From: Rhodovulum sp.
GTDB taxonomy: Bacteria; Pseudomonadota; Alphaproteobacteria; Rhodobacterales; Rhodobacteraceae
Assembly (NCBI GenBank): GCA_002706605.1
Contig: PALT01000033.1
Coordinates: 62,001 to 126,000, forward strand
Length of the DNA: 64,000 nt
Reading direction: 5' to 3'
The notes under the pieces are model-generated. The model searched no databases, was not told the DNA's origin, and saw only the letters and a program-made list of their open reading frames with translations. The position numbers were made by a program, and so were the translations under genes. Positions 34,607-42,337 of the stretch are shown here, piece after piece. Numbering within the stretch: the stretch's first letter is position 1; each line of letters opens with the position of its first letter.

Positions 34607-35274
34607 TGGTTGATGTCAACGCGGCCCAGCCGTTTCCCTTTACCTTTGATCCGGCGACGACGGCGCTTGTGGTCATTGATATGCAACGCGACTTTATCGA
34701 ACCCGGCGGGTTTGGCGAGACGCTTGGCAATGATGTCTCGTTGCTGCAGGCCATCGTGCCAACCACCGCCGCGTTGCTTGCCCTGTGTCGCGCCAAGGAG
34801 ATCATGGTGATCCACACCCGCGAATGCCACCGACCTGATTTATCCGATCTGTTCGCGGCCAAACGGGATCGGGGACAACCCAGTTTGCGCATCGGGGATC
34901 CGGGGCCGATGGGACGGATCCTTGTCGCGGGCGAAGACGGGGCCGAGATCATCCCCGAACTGTCCCCGATGTCCGGCGAACTGGTCATTGATAAGCCCGG
35001 CAAAGGGGCCTTTTACGCCACGCCATTGACCGACCAATTGCGCCAAAACGGGATAACCAACCTGATCTTTGCCGGTGTGACGACAGAGGTTTGCGTGCAG
35101 ACCACGATGCGAGAGGCGAACGATCGGGGCTATAACTGCCTCCTGATCGAAGACGCCACCGAGAGCTATTTCCCCGCCTTCAAGGCGGCGACGCTTGAGA
35201 TGGTTCGCGCGCAAGGGGCCATTGTTGGATGGACTGCCCTTTTCGAACAACTGGAGGCCGCTTGGAATGATTGA
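34606..35274 (+). CDS. Isochorismatase-like cysteine hydrolase, biuret/triuret hydrolase type
   Basis: A 222-residue paralogue of biuH. Triad D25 ([15 protein letters not shown]), K130 ([11 protein letters not shown]), C163 ([12 protein letters not shown]). It shares long stretches with BiuH ([27 protein letters not shown]) but differs at the cap region and C-terminus ([23 protein letters not shown]). That pattern resembles the triuret hydrolase TrtA group more than BiuH itself, as far as memory allows. It may open triuret or a substituted biuret or urea, feeding BiuH. Its ATG overlaps the ATPase stop, so it is in the same operon. Confidence 0.8.
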   Translation: MVDVNAAQPFPFTFDPATTALVVIDMQRDFIEPGGFGETLGNDVSLLQAIVPTTAALLALCRAKEIMVIHTRECHRPDLSDLFAAKRDRGQPSLRIGDPGPMGRILVAGEDGAEIIPELSPMSGELVIDKPGKGAFYATPLTDQLRQNGITNLIFAGVTTEVCVQTTMREANDRGYNCLLIEDATESYFPAFKAATLEMVRAQGAIVGWTALFEQLEAAWND

Positions 35275-35599
35275 GCCATTGGTCATCGCGGATTTGCCCA
35301 CCCACTTTGCGGATTTACCGTTTGAGGCGTTTCGTGACGGCGTCGACATTCACCACGTTAAGCAAGGGTCGCCCGCCGTCGCGTTGCTGCGTTATGCGCC
35401 GGGGGCACGTGTGCCTCGGCACCGCCACACCGGCTTGGAAACCATTCTTGTCCTTGAAGGCAGCCAATCAGATGAGCGCGGCACATATCCCAAGGGCACT
35501 TTGATCCTGAACCCAGAAGGGAGCGCGCACACCGTGTGGTCAGAAACCGGTTGCGTCGTGTTGATCCAGTGGGAGAGACCCATAGAGATGGTTGAATAA
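35267..35599 (+). CDS. Small cupin-domain protein
   Basis: A 110-residue single cupin: metal ligands in [22 protein letters not shown] (two His and a Glu) and a late His in [14 protein letters not shown]. It resembles ChrR-type cupins without the zinc-binding N-terminal domain. It overlaps the preceding hydrolase gene by 8 bases and ends the operon. Enzyme or sensor function is unknown; spontaneous intermediates of the pathway could be its ligand. Confidence 0.8.
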   Translation: MIEPLVIADLPTHFADLPFEAFRDGVDIHHVKQGSPAVALLRYAPGARVPRHRHTGLETILVLEGSQSDERGTYPKGTLILNPEGSAHTVWSETGCVVLIQWERPIEMVE

Positions 35600-35682
35600 C
35601 GCCCGCATAGATCGCGTCAAAAGGCATTTGCGCGAGCGCTCAAAACCAACTCCAGCCGATCTACGCAACAGCCTCGACGCCG

Positions 35683-35877
35683 TTATTGCACACCGCCTAG
35701 GTCGGCCAATTCCCGCAACAACGCGTCGATGGCCGTGTCGAACCCCGCCTCATACGGGTCCAGATAGAATAGGTCCGCCTGAACCTCGGCAATGGTGCGC
35801 GGTGTGGTCGCCGACAATGCGCCGGTGGTGGCCCCGATCAACAGGGCGATGCCCAATCCGTTCAAAAGTGTTTTCAT
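35683..35877 (-). CDS. Small exported protein of unknown function
   Basis: A 64-residue protein with a signal peptide (MKTLLNGLGIALLIGATTGALS) and a mature part of about 40 residues with an acidic helical pattern (DPYEAGFDTAIDALLRELADL). GGAGGG lies 8 bases before the ATG at 35877, which favours this start over an in-frame ATG 18 bases upstream. It is on the opposite strand from its neighbours. No family recognised. Confidence 0.6.
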   Translation of the reverse strand: MKTLLNGLGIALLIGATTGALSATTPRTIAEVQADLFYLDPYEAGFDTAIDALLRELADLGGVQ

Positions 35878-36017
35878 CAAAGTGCCCTCCGTCATGATGA
35901 TGAGGACAGTCCACCGCAGGACGGTTACGAACGGCTTAACCGCAAGCGAATTGTGATCAAACGGGTGCGGCGGCGTTGGCTCTTGTCAGGGCGTCGAATT
36001 CGCGCGACAGATCGGGG

Positions 36018-37265
36018 ATGACCGATTTTGTACATTCCGCCCGCGTGGCCGAACAGGCGATGCGCGTCCTGTTTCCGCCGACCCCCTTGTTGCGCAACGA
36101 TTTTCTGTCCCAGCGCTTTGGGGCCGATATCTGGCTCAAGCGGGAGGACCTGTCGCCGGTGCGGTCCTACAAAATCCGTGGGGCGTTCAACGCGATGCGC
36201 AAGGTTCTGGCGGATAAGCCGGATCAAAAGGTGTTCGTCTGTGCCAGCGCAGGGAATCACGCCCAGGGCGTCGCGTTCGTTTGTCGCCATTTCGGGGTGA
36301 ACGGGGTGATTTTCATGCCCGTAACCACGCCGCAACAAAAGATCGATAAGACCCGCGCCTTTGGCGGCGAGAACGTCGAAATTCGCCTGATCGGGGATTA
36401 TTTCGACGACACGCTGGCCAATGCGCAATCGTTCTGTGCGCGGGTCGGGGCACATTTCCTGTCGCCGTTTGACGATGATGATGTGATTGAGGGGCAGGCG
36501 TCCGTCGCGGTCGAACTGTTGAACGTCATGGAGCACGCGCCGGACATCGTCATCCTGCCTGTTGGCGGGGGCGGCTTGTCTGCCGGTATGCGCAGCTATT
36601 TCGCCGAGGTCAGTCCCCAGACTGAATTCTGGTTCGTTGAACCGTCGGGCGGTCGGTCGCTATATGCCGCCGTGCAGGCCGGTGAGCCGGTGACGCTGGA
36701 CCATATCGACACGTTTGTGGATGGGGCCGCCGTTGCGCGGATCGGGACCAAGACCTTTGCCGCCCTGCGCGACGTGCCCGCCGATCACGTTCTTGGCGCG
36801 CCCGAGGACCGGATTTGCGCCACGATTTTGGAAATGCTGAACGTTGAGGGCATCGTGCTGGAACCCGCCGGTGCCCTGTCGGTTGATGTTTTGCCCGAAC
36901 TGTCCACAGAGATCGCCGGCAAGACCGTGGTCTGTGTGACGTCGGGCGGCAATTTCGATTTCGAACGCCTGCCCGAGGTCAAAGAGCGCGCCCAGCGTTA
37001 TACGGGCGTCAAAAAGTACTTTATCCTGCGCCTGCCCCAGCGTCCGGGGGCGTTGCGTGATTTTCTGGAAATTCTTGGCCCAGATGACGATATCGCGCGG
37101 TTTGAGTACCTCAAAAAATCCGCGCGCAACTTTGGCTCGGTCCTGATCGGGATCGAAACCAAGGCGCCCAAGAATTTTGACCGATTGTTCGCGCAGCTGG
37201 ATCGGGCGGGGTTCACCTATCAGGATATTACCGAAGACGAGATGCTGGCCCAGTTCCTGTTGTGA
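36018..37265 (+). CDS. ilvA: Threonine ammonia-lyase
   Basis: A 415-residue PLP enzyme that deaminates threonine to 2-oxobutanoate, the first step to isoleucine. The PLP lysine is K52 in VRSYKIRGAFNAM; GNHAQGVAF, the PLP-phosphate loop VGGGGLSAGM and the C-terminal regulatory ACT-like domain (YFILRLPQRPGALRDFLEIL) are all present, so it is likely feedback-regulated. The ATG at 36018 begins the family's usual MTDF; a TTG at 35976 would add 14 residues. It abuts the convergent hpt gene with no space. Confidence 0.92.
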   Translation: MTDFVHSARVAEQAMRVLFPPTPLLRNDFLSQRFGADIWLKREDLSPVRSYKIRGAFNAMRKVLADKPDQKVFVCASAGNHAQGVAFVCRHFGVNGVIFMPVTTPQQKIDKTRAFGGENVEIRLIGDYFDDTLANAQSFCARVGAHFLSPFDDDDVIEGQASVAVELLNVMEHAPDIVILPVGGGGLSAGMRSYFAEVSPQTEFWFVEPSGGRSLYAAVQAGEPVTLDHIDTFVDGAAVARIGTKTFAALRDVPADHVLGAPEDRICATILEMLNVEGIVLEPAGALSVDVLPELSTEIAGKTVVCVTSGGNFDFERLPEVKERAQRYTGVKKYFILRLPQRPGALRDFLEILGPDDDIARFEYLKKSARNFGSVLIGIETKAPKNFDRLFAQLDRAGFTYQDITEDEMLAQFLL

Positions 37266-37580
37266 TCAGGCGGCGGCCTGTAGGTTGTTCAGCCCACTCA
37301 GGAAGACGGTCCGTGAGTCATGATAGGTCGCGCGGATCGCGGCCAGATCGACCTGATCCGCGGGTGTCTGTTCGGCCTCGGCGCAGGCGGCACAGAATTC
37401 GTTGAACCCAAGGTTGGCCGCCGAACCCTTGATAAAATGCAAGGTCGCCGGAATATCGCAATCCGGCGTTAGGGATTCCACGCTCTCATCCACCTCGTCC
37501 AGAAACAGTTCGACCACCTCGTCAAAGGCGTCTTCGCCAACCTCGGCGCGTAACTCTCTCACTCGATCCCAGTCAATCAT
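37266..37580 (-). CDS. Histidine phosphotransfer (Hpt) domain protein
   Basis: A 104-residue four-helix Hpt protein. The phosphorylated histidine is H48 in LHFIKGSAANLGFNEFC, exactly the HxxKGSxxxLG motif. It passes phosphoryl groups between a hybrid kinase and a response regulator. It diverges from the response-regulator/phosphatase gene at 37751, a likely partner, across a 170-base region with a perfect palindrome. Confidence 0.9.
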   Translation of the reverse strand: MIDWDRVRELRAEVGEDAFDEVVELFLDEVDESVESLTPDCDIPATLHFIKGSAANLGFNEFCAACAEAEQTPADQVDLAAIRATYHDSRTVFLSGLNNLQAAA

Positions 37581-37640
37581 AACAACACCCCCTCAGGCGT
37601 TCACGGAATGCCCCCACATCCGCCACCATTCCTACCCGCC

Positions 37641-37654
37641 AACCGTTAACGGTT
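37641..37654. promoter_or_regulatory. 14-bp palindrome AACCGTTAACGGTT between hpt and the response regulator
   Basis: A perfect dyad in the divergent intergenic region. It contains TTAAC, and CTAAC follows shortly after (TTAACGGTTCCTAACC), a pattern somewhat like CtrA sites of alphaproteobacteria (TTAA-N7-TTAA) but not an exact match. Confidence 0.4.
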
Positions 37655-37750
37655 CCTAACCGATTGCGGATCACATCCATTCAATTGAATCTTTCACGGC
37701 CTCTTAAGGGTTCTGGGCGAATGTGACCCCATGACGATGAGGATGGATTC

Positions 37751-39001
37751 GTGCAGCCAGTAAAGAGTGAACCGGAAATCAGTGCCAAAAGGCGCGTCTT
37801 GTTGGTGGATGATAGCCGCCTGCAAAGGCGCATCCTGAAACTGATGCTGACCAAATGGGGGTATGAGGTGATTGAGGCCGCCTCGGCCGCCGAAGGGTTG
37901 CAGATCTGCGCGGTTCAACCGATCGACATCGTCATCAGCGACTGGATGATGCCGAATATGACCGGCATTGATTTTTGCGAACATTTCCGCGCGCTAGGCC
38001 GTGACAGTTACGGGTATTTCATCCTGCTCACCTCGAAATCCGAGGCGCGCGAAATCGCCCGCGGGTTGGACGTCGGGGCGGATGATTTTCTGACCAAACC
38101 GGTGGACAGTGGTGAGTTGCGCGCACGTTTGCGGGCGGGGGAACGCATCCTGCAAATGGAGGCAGCTCTTAGCCAAAAGACCAAGCAGGTCGCCTCGGCC
38201 TTGTCCGAGTTGCAGACCGTCTATGATTCCATCGACCGCGACCTGCAACAGGCCCGAAAAATTCAGGAATCTCTGGTGCCTGACAGCGTGCTGCATTTTG
38301 GCAAAAGCACCGTTTCCATGTTGTTGAAACCCTGTGGGCATGTAGGCGGTGACCTTGTCGGTGCGTTTTCACCCGGGCCGAACCGGATCGGATTTTACAA
38401 TATCGACGTTTCCGGTCATGGGGTGACCTCGGCGATGATGACCGCACGATTGTCGGGGTACCTGTCGGGGCGCCACGTGGAGCAGAACATCGCGCTGGAA
38501 CAACGGTTTGAGAAATTCTATGCCCTGCGCTCGCCGGAGAGCGTGGCGAACATCCTCAACGAACGTCTGTTGTCGGATCAGGGCGTCGAGGAATATTTTA
38601 CCATGATCTATGGGACGGCCGACCTGACCAACGGGATTGTACGTCTGGTTCAGGCAGGCCACCCGCCCATGTTCGTACAGCGCGTAGACGGCTCGGTAGA
38701 GGTTCTGGGCGATGGTGGGATGCCCATTGGTCTGTTGCCCGAGCCCGAATTTGACTGCATCGAACTGCGCCTCAATCCGGGTGATCGGGTGTTTTTGTGC
38801 TCGGACGGGTTCACCGAAAGCGTAGATCGCGGTGGTGTAATGCTGGACGACGACGGGATGGCCGCGATGATCGAGGCCGCCCATGACATGCGGGGCAAGG
38901 ATTGTCTGGACGGGCTGTTCTGGTCCCTGACCGAGCGTCGTCCAAATGCCCCGCTTGAGGATGACGTGTCCGCCATCGTCCTTGAATACAACGGGGCCTA
39001 A
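37751..39001 (+). CDS. Response regulator with PP2C/SpoIIE phosphatase output domain
   Basis: A 416-residue two-domain protein. The receiver domain (residues 14-130) has acidic pocket D20/D21, the phosphorylated D64 (VISDWMMPNMTG) and K in FLTKPVDS. A coiled coil (about 135-175) leads to a SpoIIE-type phosphatase: GGDLVGAF, DVSGHGVTSAMMTARLSGYL, CSDGFTES and DDVSAIVLEY. It probably dephosphorylates an anti-sigma-factor antagonist when the receiver is phosphorylated. No anti-sigma or antagonist gene is adjacent. The start is GTG, with GAGGATGG upstream; no ATG is in frame. Confidence 0.9.
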   Translation: MQPVKSEPEISAKRRVLLVDDSRLQRRILKLMLTKWGYEVIEAASAAEGLQICAVQPIDIVISDWMMPNMTGIDFCEHFRALGRDSYGYFILLTSKSEAREIARGLDVGADDFLTKPVDSGELRARLRAGERILQMEAALSQKTKQVASALSELQTVYDSIDRDLQQARKIQESLVPDSVLHFGKSTVSMLLKPCGHVGGDLVGAFSPGPNRIGFYNIDVSGHGVTSAMMTARLSGYLSGRHVEQNIALEQRFEKFYALRSPESVANILNERLLSDQGVEEYFTMIYGTADLTNGIVRLVQAGHPPMFVQRVDGSVEVLGDGGMPIGLLPEPEFDCIELRLNPGDRVFLCSDGFTESVDRGGVMLDDDGMAAMIEAAHDMRGKDCLDGLFWSLTERRPNAPLEDDVSAIVLEYNGA

Positions 39002-39444
39002 CGCGCCCCGATCAACGCGCGCATCAGAAACTGTCGGTCGCCGTCATTGCCCAGTTCCGCAATTGCGATCTCGGGCGACATCCAGACGGCGGTGTGCCCC
39101 GGTTCGCTGGGTGGACCGACCGGGCGGATGGGCAGGGCGTGATAGATGGTACAGACCTTTTCCGCCCACAAATCGTATTCCGGCATATAGGTGAACCGGC
39201 GAAACGCCCCCAAACGCCGCACGGGGCGGATGGTCCAACCGGTTTCCTCAATCACCTCGCGGTGCAACGCCGCCAACGGCGATTCCCCCGGATCAATGCC
39301 GCCGCCGGGCAGTTGATATTCCGGATGCGGGTCCTGTTGATGGGTCACCAAAACCTGTTGACCCCGCAGCAGAACGGCATAAACCCCGTGCCGCACAGTG
39401 TAGGTCTGATCAAGACGGGGCGGTTCACCGATACGTTGGATCAT
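38998..39444 (-). CDS. NUDIX hydrolase
   Basis: A 148-residue protein with the NUDIX box GGGIDPGESPLAALHREVIEETG (GX5EX7REUXEEXG). It begins MIQRIGEPPRLDQTYTVRHGVYAVLL, the pattern of small NUDIX enzymes acting on nucleotide derivatives. The substrate cannot be told from sequence. The end overlaps the response-regulator end by 4 bases (convergent). Confidence 0.88.
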   Translation of the reverse strand: MIQRIGEPPRLDQTYTVRHGVYAVLLRGQQVLVTHQQDPHPEYQLPGGGIDPGESPLAALHREVIEETGWTIRPVRRLGAFRRFTYMPEYDLWAEKVCTIYHALPIRPVGPPSEPGHTAVWMSPEIAIAELGNDGDRQFLMRALIGAR

Positions 39445-39519
39445 AATGTTCCCTTGGTCTGGCTGTTGTGACCACTATATAGACACGGTATGCCAAGCAC
39501 AGGCTTGCAAGGAAACCCC

Positions 39520-40530
39520 ATGACACTTGGTTCTAAAATCGCTTGGGACGATACGGTCCTGCCGTTCCAACTTGACCACAGCGACATTCGTGGGCGCGTG
39601 GCCCGTTTGGACGGGGTGTTGGACGATGTTCTGAAACAGCACGACTATCCGCCCGTGATTGAGGCGCTGGTGGCCGAGGCTGCGTTGTTGACCGCGCTGA
39701 TCGGGCAGACGGTCAAATTGCGCTGGAAACTGTCGCTGCAAATCCGCGGGGATGGGCCCGCGCGTCTGATCGCGACGGATTATTATGGCCCGACCGAGGA
39801 CGGCAAACCCGCCCGTATCCGCGCCTATGCAAGCTTTGACGAAACCCGCATTCAGGCCGATGTAGACCCGTTTTCGCAGATCGGACGCGGCTTCTTCGGC
39901 ATCATGATCGATCAGGGCAAGGGCATGACGCCCTACCAAGGGATCACACCGATTGCGGGTGGGTCCCTGTCGGCCTGTGCCCAGACCTATTTCGCCCAGT
40001 CTGAACAAATCCCGACGCGGTTTTCGCTGGCCTTTGGGAAATCCGTTCTGGCTGGCGATGATGAGGGGTGGCGCGCAGGCGGCGTGATGCTTCAGCACAT
40101 GCCCAAGGCGTCACCCCTGCGGGCCGAAGCGTCCGAGGACGGTGGCGACGATCAGGGTCTATTGCGGGCCAATGATATCCTTGACGGCGATGATGAGGAA
40201 AACTGGAACCGCGTGAACATGCATCTGGACACGGTGGACGAACTGGAACTGGTGGGGCCAAGCGTGCATCCCACCGACCTGTTGGTCCGTCTGTTCCATG
40301 AGGAAAAGCCGCGCGTGTTTGATGCTCAGCCGGTGACCTTTGGCTGTACCTGTTCCGAGGATCGCGTGCGCCAGAGCCTGTCGATCTATTCGGCGAAGGA
40401 CATCGGCCATATGACCACCGATGATGGCAAGGTCACGGCCGATTGCCAATTCTGTGGCGCGCATTACGTGCTGGACCCCGCGACCGTCGGGTTTGAGGGA
40501 TCGGCGCCCAGTGATGAGGATCAGGACTGA
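39520..40530 (+). CDS. hslO: Redox-controlled chaperone Hsp33
   Basis: A 336-residue Hsp33. The chaperone domain is N-terminal (LEALVAEAALLTALIGQTVKLRWKLSLQIRGDGPARL), and the zinc/redox switch near the C-terminus has CTCSEDR and CQFC. Oxidation of these cysteines activates it against unfolded proteins. AAGGA 7 bases before ATG 39520 favours that start over the ATG at 39490. Lead gene of a row of housekeeping genes on the plus strand. Confidence 0.92.
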   Translation: MTLGSKIAWDDTVLPFQLDHSDIRGRVARLDGVLDDVLKQHDYPPVIEALVAEAALLTALIGQTVKLRWKLSLQIRGDGPARLIATDYYGPTEDGKPARIRAYASFDETRIQADVDPFSQIGRGFFGIMIDQGKGMTPYQGITPIAGGSLSACAQTYFAQSEQIPTRFSLAFGKSVLAGDDEGWRAGGVMLQHMPKASPLRAEASEDGGDDQGLLRANDILDGDDEENWNRVNMHLDTVDELELVGPSVHPTDLLVRLFHEEKPRVFDAQPVTFGCTCSEDRVRQSLSIYSAKDIGHMTTDDGKVTADCQFCGAHYVLDPATVGFEGSAPSDEDQD

Positions 40531-40531
40531 T

Positions 40532-41128
40532 ATGGACACCCTTCTGCAGCATCTGACCTCTGCGGTGGCTGCGGAGGGGACCCAATCATCCGATTTCGAC
40601 CTGAACCCCGACACGGTTCTGCCCGCCGACCGCACCTTGCGCGCAGCGGGGGTTCTGGTCGGGGTGATGGATGGGCCGGATGGTCCGTCGGTCTTGCTGA
40701 CCAAACGGTCGTCCAAACTGAAACACCATCCGGGACAGATCGCCTTTCCGGGTGGCAAGGTTGATCCCGACGATCTAGGCCCCGTTCAGGCGGCGTTGCG
40801 CGAGGCGCATGAAGAGGTCGGCCTGCCCCCCGAAAACGTGCGTGTCATTGGGACGATGCCGACGCATGAAACCGTCACGCGGTTCACCGTGACACCGGTT
40901 TTGGCGTTAATAGAGACTGATTTCACACCCGTCCCAGAGGTCGGCGAGGTGGATGAGGTATTCACCGTCCCCCTGTCCCACGTCACAAATCCGGACCGTT
41001 TTTCGGTTGAGGGGCGCCACTGGCGCGGGACGCGGCGGCATTATTTCACGGTTCCCTACGGGCCCTATTATATCTGGGGTGCGACGGCGCGCATTCTGCG
41101 GGGGCTGGCGGACCGGTGGCCGCAATGA
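40532..41128 (+). CDS. Coenzyme A pyrophosphatase (NUDIX, NudL type)
   Basis: A 198-residue NUDIX enzyme with LLTKRSSKLKHHPGQIAFPGG (the UPF0035/CoA motif just before the NUDIX box) and the box itself ending ALREAHEEVGL. It splits CoA or its derivatives into phosphopantetheine and 3',5'-ADP. The ATG is one base after the hslO stop; the stop overlaps the cca start by 4 bases. Confidence 0.9.
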   Translation: MDTLLQHLTSAVAAEGTQSSDFDLNPDTVLPADRTLRAAGVLVGVMDGPDGPSVLLTKRSSKLKHHPGQIAFPGGKVDPDDLGPVQAALREAHEEVGLPPENVRVIGTMPTHETVTRFTVTPVLALIETDFTPVPEVGEVDEVFTVPLSHVTNPDRFSVEGRHWRGTRRHYFTVPYGPYYIWGATARILRGLADRWPQ

Positions 41129-42279
41129 CCCGTCTCCGTGCGGACTGGATCGACCGGCCAGCGACGCGCGCGGTGACCGATTGCCTGACCCGCGCGGGAT
41201 TTCAGGCCTATTTCGTCGGTGGATGCGTGCGAAATGCCCTGATCGGTGCACCGGTCAGCGACATCGACATCGCGACCGATGCGTTGCCCCAACAGGTTCA
41301 GGAGTGTGCAACGGGCGCCGGTCTGCGTCAGGTTCCGACGGGGATTGAGCACGGCACGATTACCGTTGTGTCCGACGGCATCCCCCATGAAATCACCACG
41401 TTTCGCCGTGATATAGAGACGGATGGCCGTCACGCCACCGTCGCCTTTTCCACCGATCTGCGGGATGACGCGGCGCGGCGTGATTTCACGATGAATGCCC
41501 TCTATGCCGCGCCGGATGGGACGGTTGTAGACCCCCTGAATGGCATCCCCGACCTGACCGCGCGACGCGTGCGGTTCATCGGTGACCCGAACGCCCGCAT
41601 TGCCGAGGATTATCTGCGTATTTTGCGGTTTTTCCGCTTTCACGCGTGGTACGGGGATATGGCCCAAGGGGTGGATCCAGACGGGTTGGCGGCCTGTGCC
41701 GGAAATCTGGACGGTCTGGAGCATCTGGCCAAGGAACGCGTGACCGCCGAGTTGATCAAGCTGTTATCCGCGCCCGATCCCGCGCCGTCGGTGGCGTCCA
41801 TGCGGGCCAGTGGTGTTTTGAATGCGCTATTGCCCGGCGCGGATGACCGCGCGCTGGCCCCGCTGATCCATTTGGAAACAACGGTGGACGCGCCGCCAAA
41901 CCCGATGCGCAGATTGGCCGTTTCAGGTGGAATAGAGCCTGAAAATCACCTGCGCCTATCGCGTGCGCAGATGAAAGAGCTGACCGATCTGCGAGAGATG
42001 ATTGCGTCGGCTGAGGGTCCCGCGGCTCTGGGATATCGCTATGGGGTGGATGCGGCGCGGGACGGGATTTTGGCGCGTTCGGCCATGTTAGAGACTGTTT
42101 TACCGCCCGATACGCCGGATCAGATCGCCAAGGGCGCGGCGGCGACGTTTCCCGTCACGGCGCAGGATTTGATGCCGGACTATGCGGGGGCCGCGCTGGG
42201 TCAGCGGCTAAAGTCCCTGAAATCCGATTGGATCGCGTCGGGTTTCCAATTGACCCGCGACGAATTGCTGAAACGATAG
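41125..42279 (+). CDS. CCA tRNA nucleotidyltransferase (class II)
   Basis: A 384-residue enzyme that adds or repairs the 3' CCA of tRNAs. The nucleotidyltransferase motif FVGGCVRNALIGAPVSDIDIATD (GG...DxD), the RRDFTMNALYA motif and EDYLRILRFFRFHA follow in order. The length fits alphaproteobacterial class II enzymes. It is coupled to nudL by a 4-base overlap. Confidence 0.93.
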   Translation: MTRLRADWIDRPATRAVTDCLTRAGFQAYFVGGCVRNALIGAPVSDIDIATDALPQQVQECATGAGLRQVPTGIEHGTITVVSDGIPHEITTFRRDIETDGRHATVAFSTDLRDDAARRDFTMNALYAAPDGTVVDPLNGIPDLTARRVRFIGDPNARIAEDYLRILRFFRFHAWYGDMAQGVDPDGLAACAGNLDGLEHLAKERVTAELIKLLSAPDPAPSVASMRASGVLNALLPGADDRALAPLIHLETTVDAPPNPMRRLAVSGGIEPENHLRLSRAQMKELTDLREMIASAEGPAALGYRYGVDAARDGILARSAMLETVLPPDTPDQIAKGAAATFPVTAQDLMPDYAGAALGQRLKSLKSDWIASGFQLTRDELLKR

Positions 42280-42337
42280 GGGTCATACCCCTGTGACGGG
42301 CCACACACAAAATGGCGCGACCAAGTAAAGCTGACCC

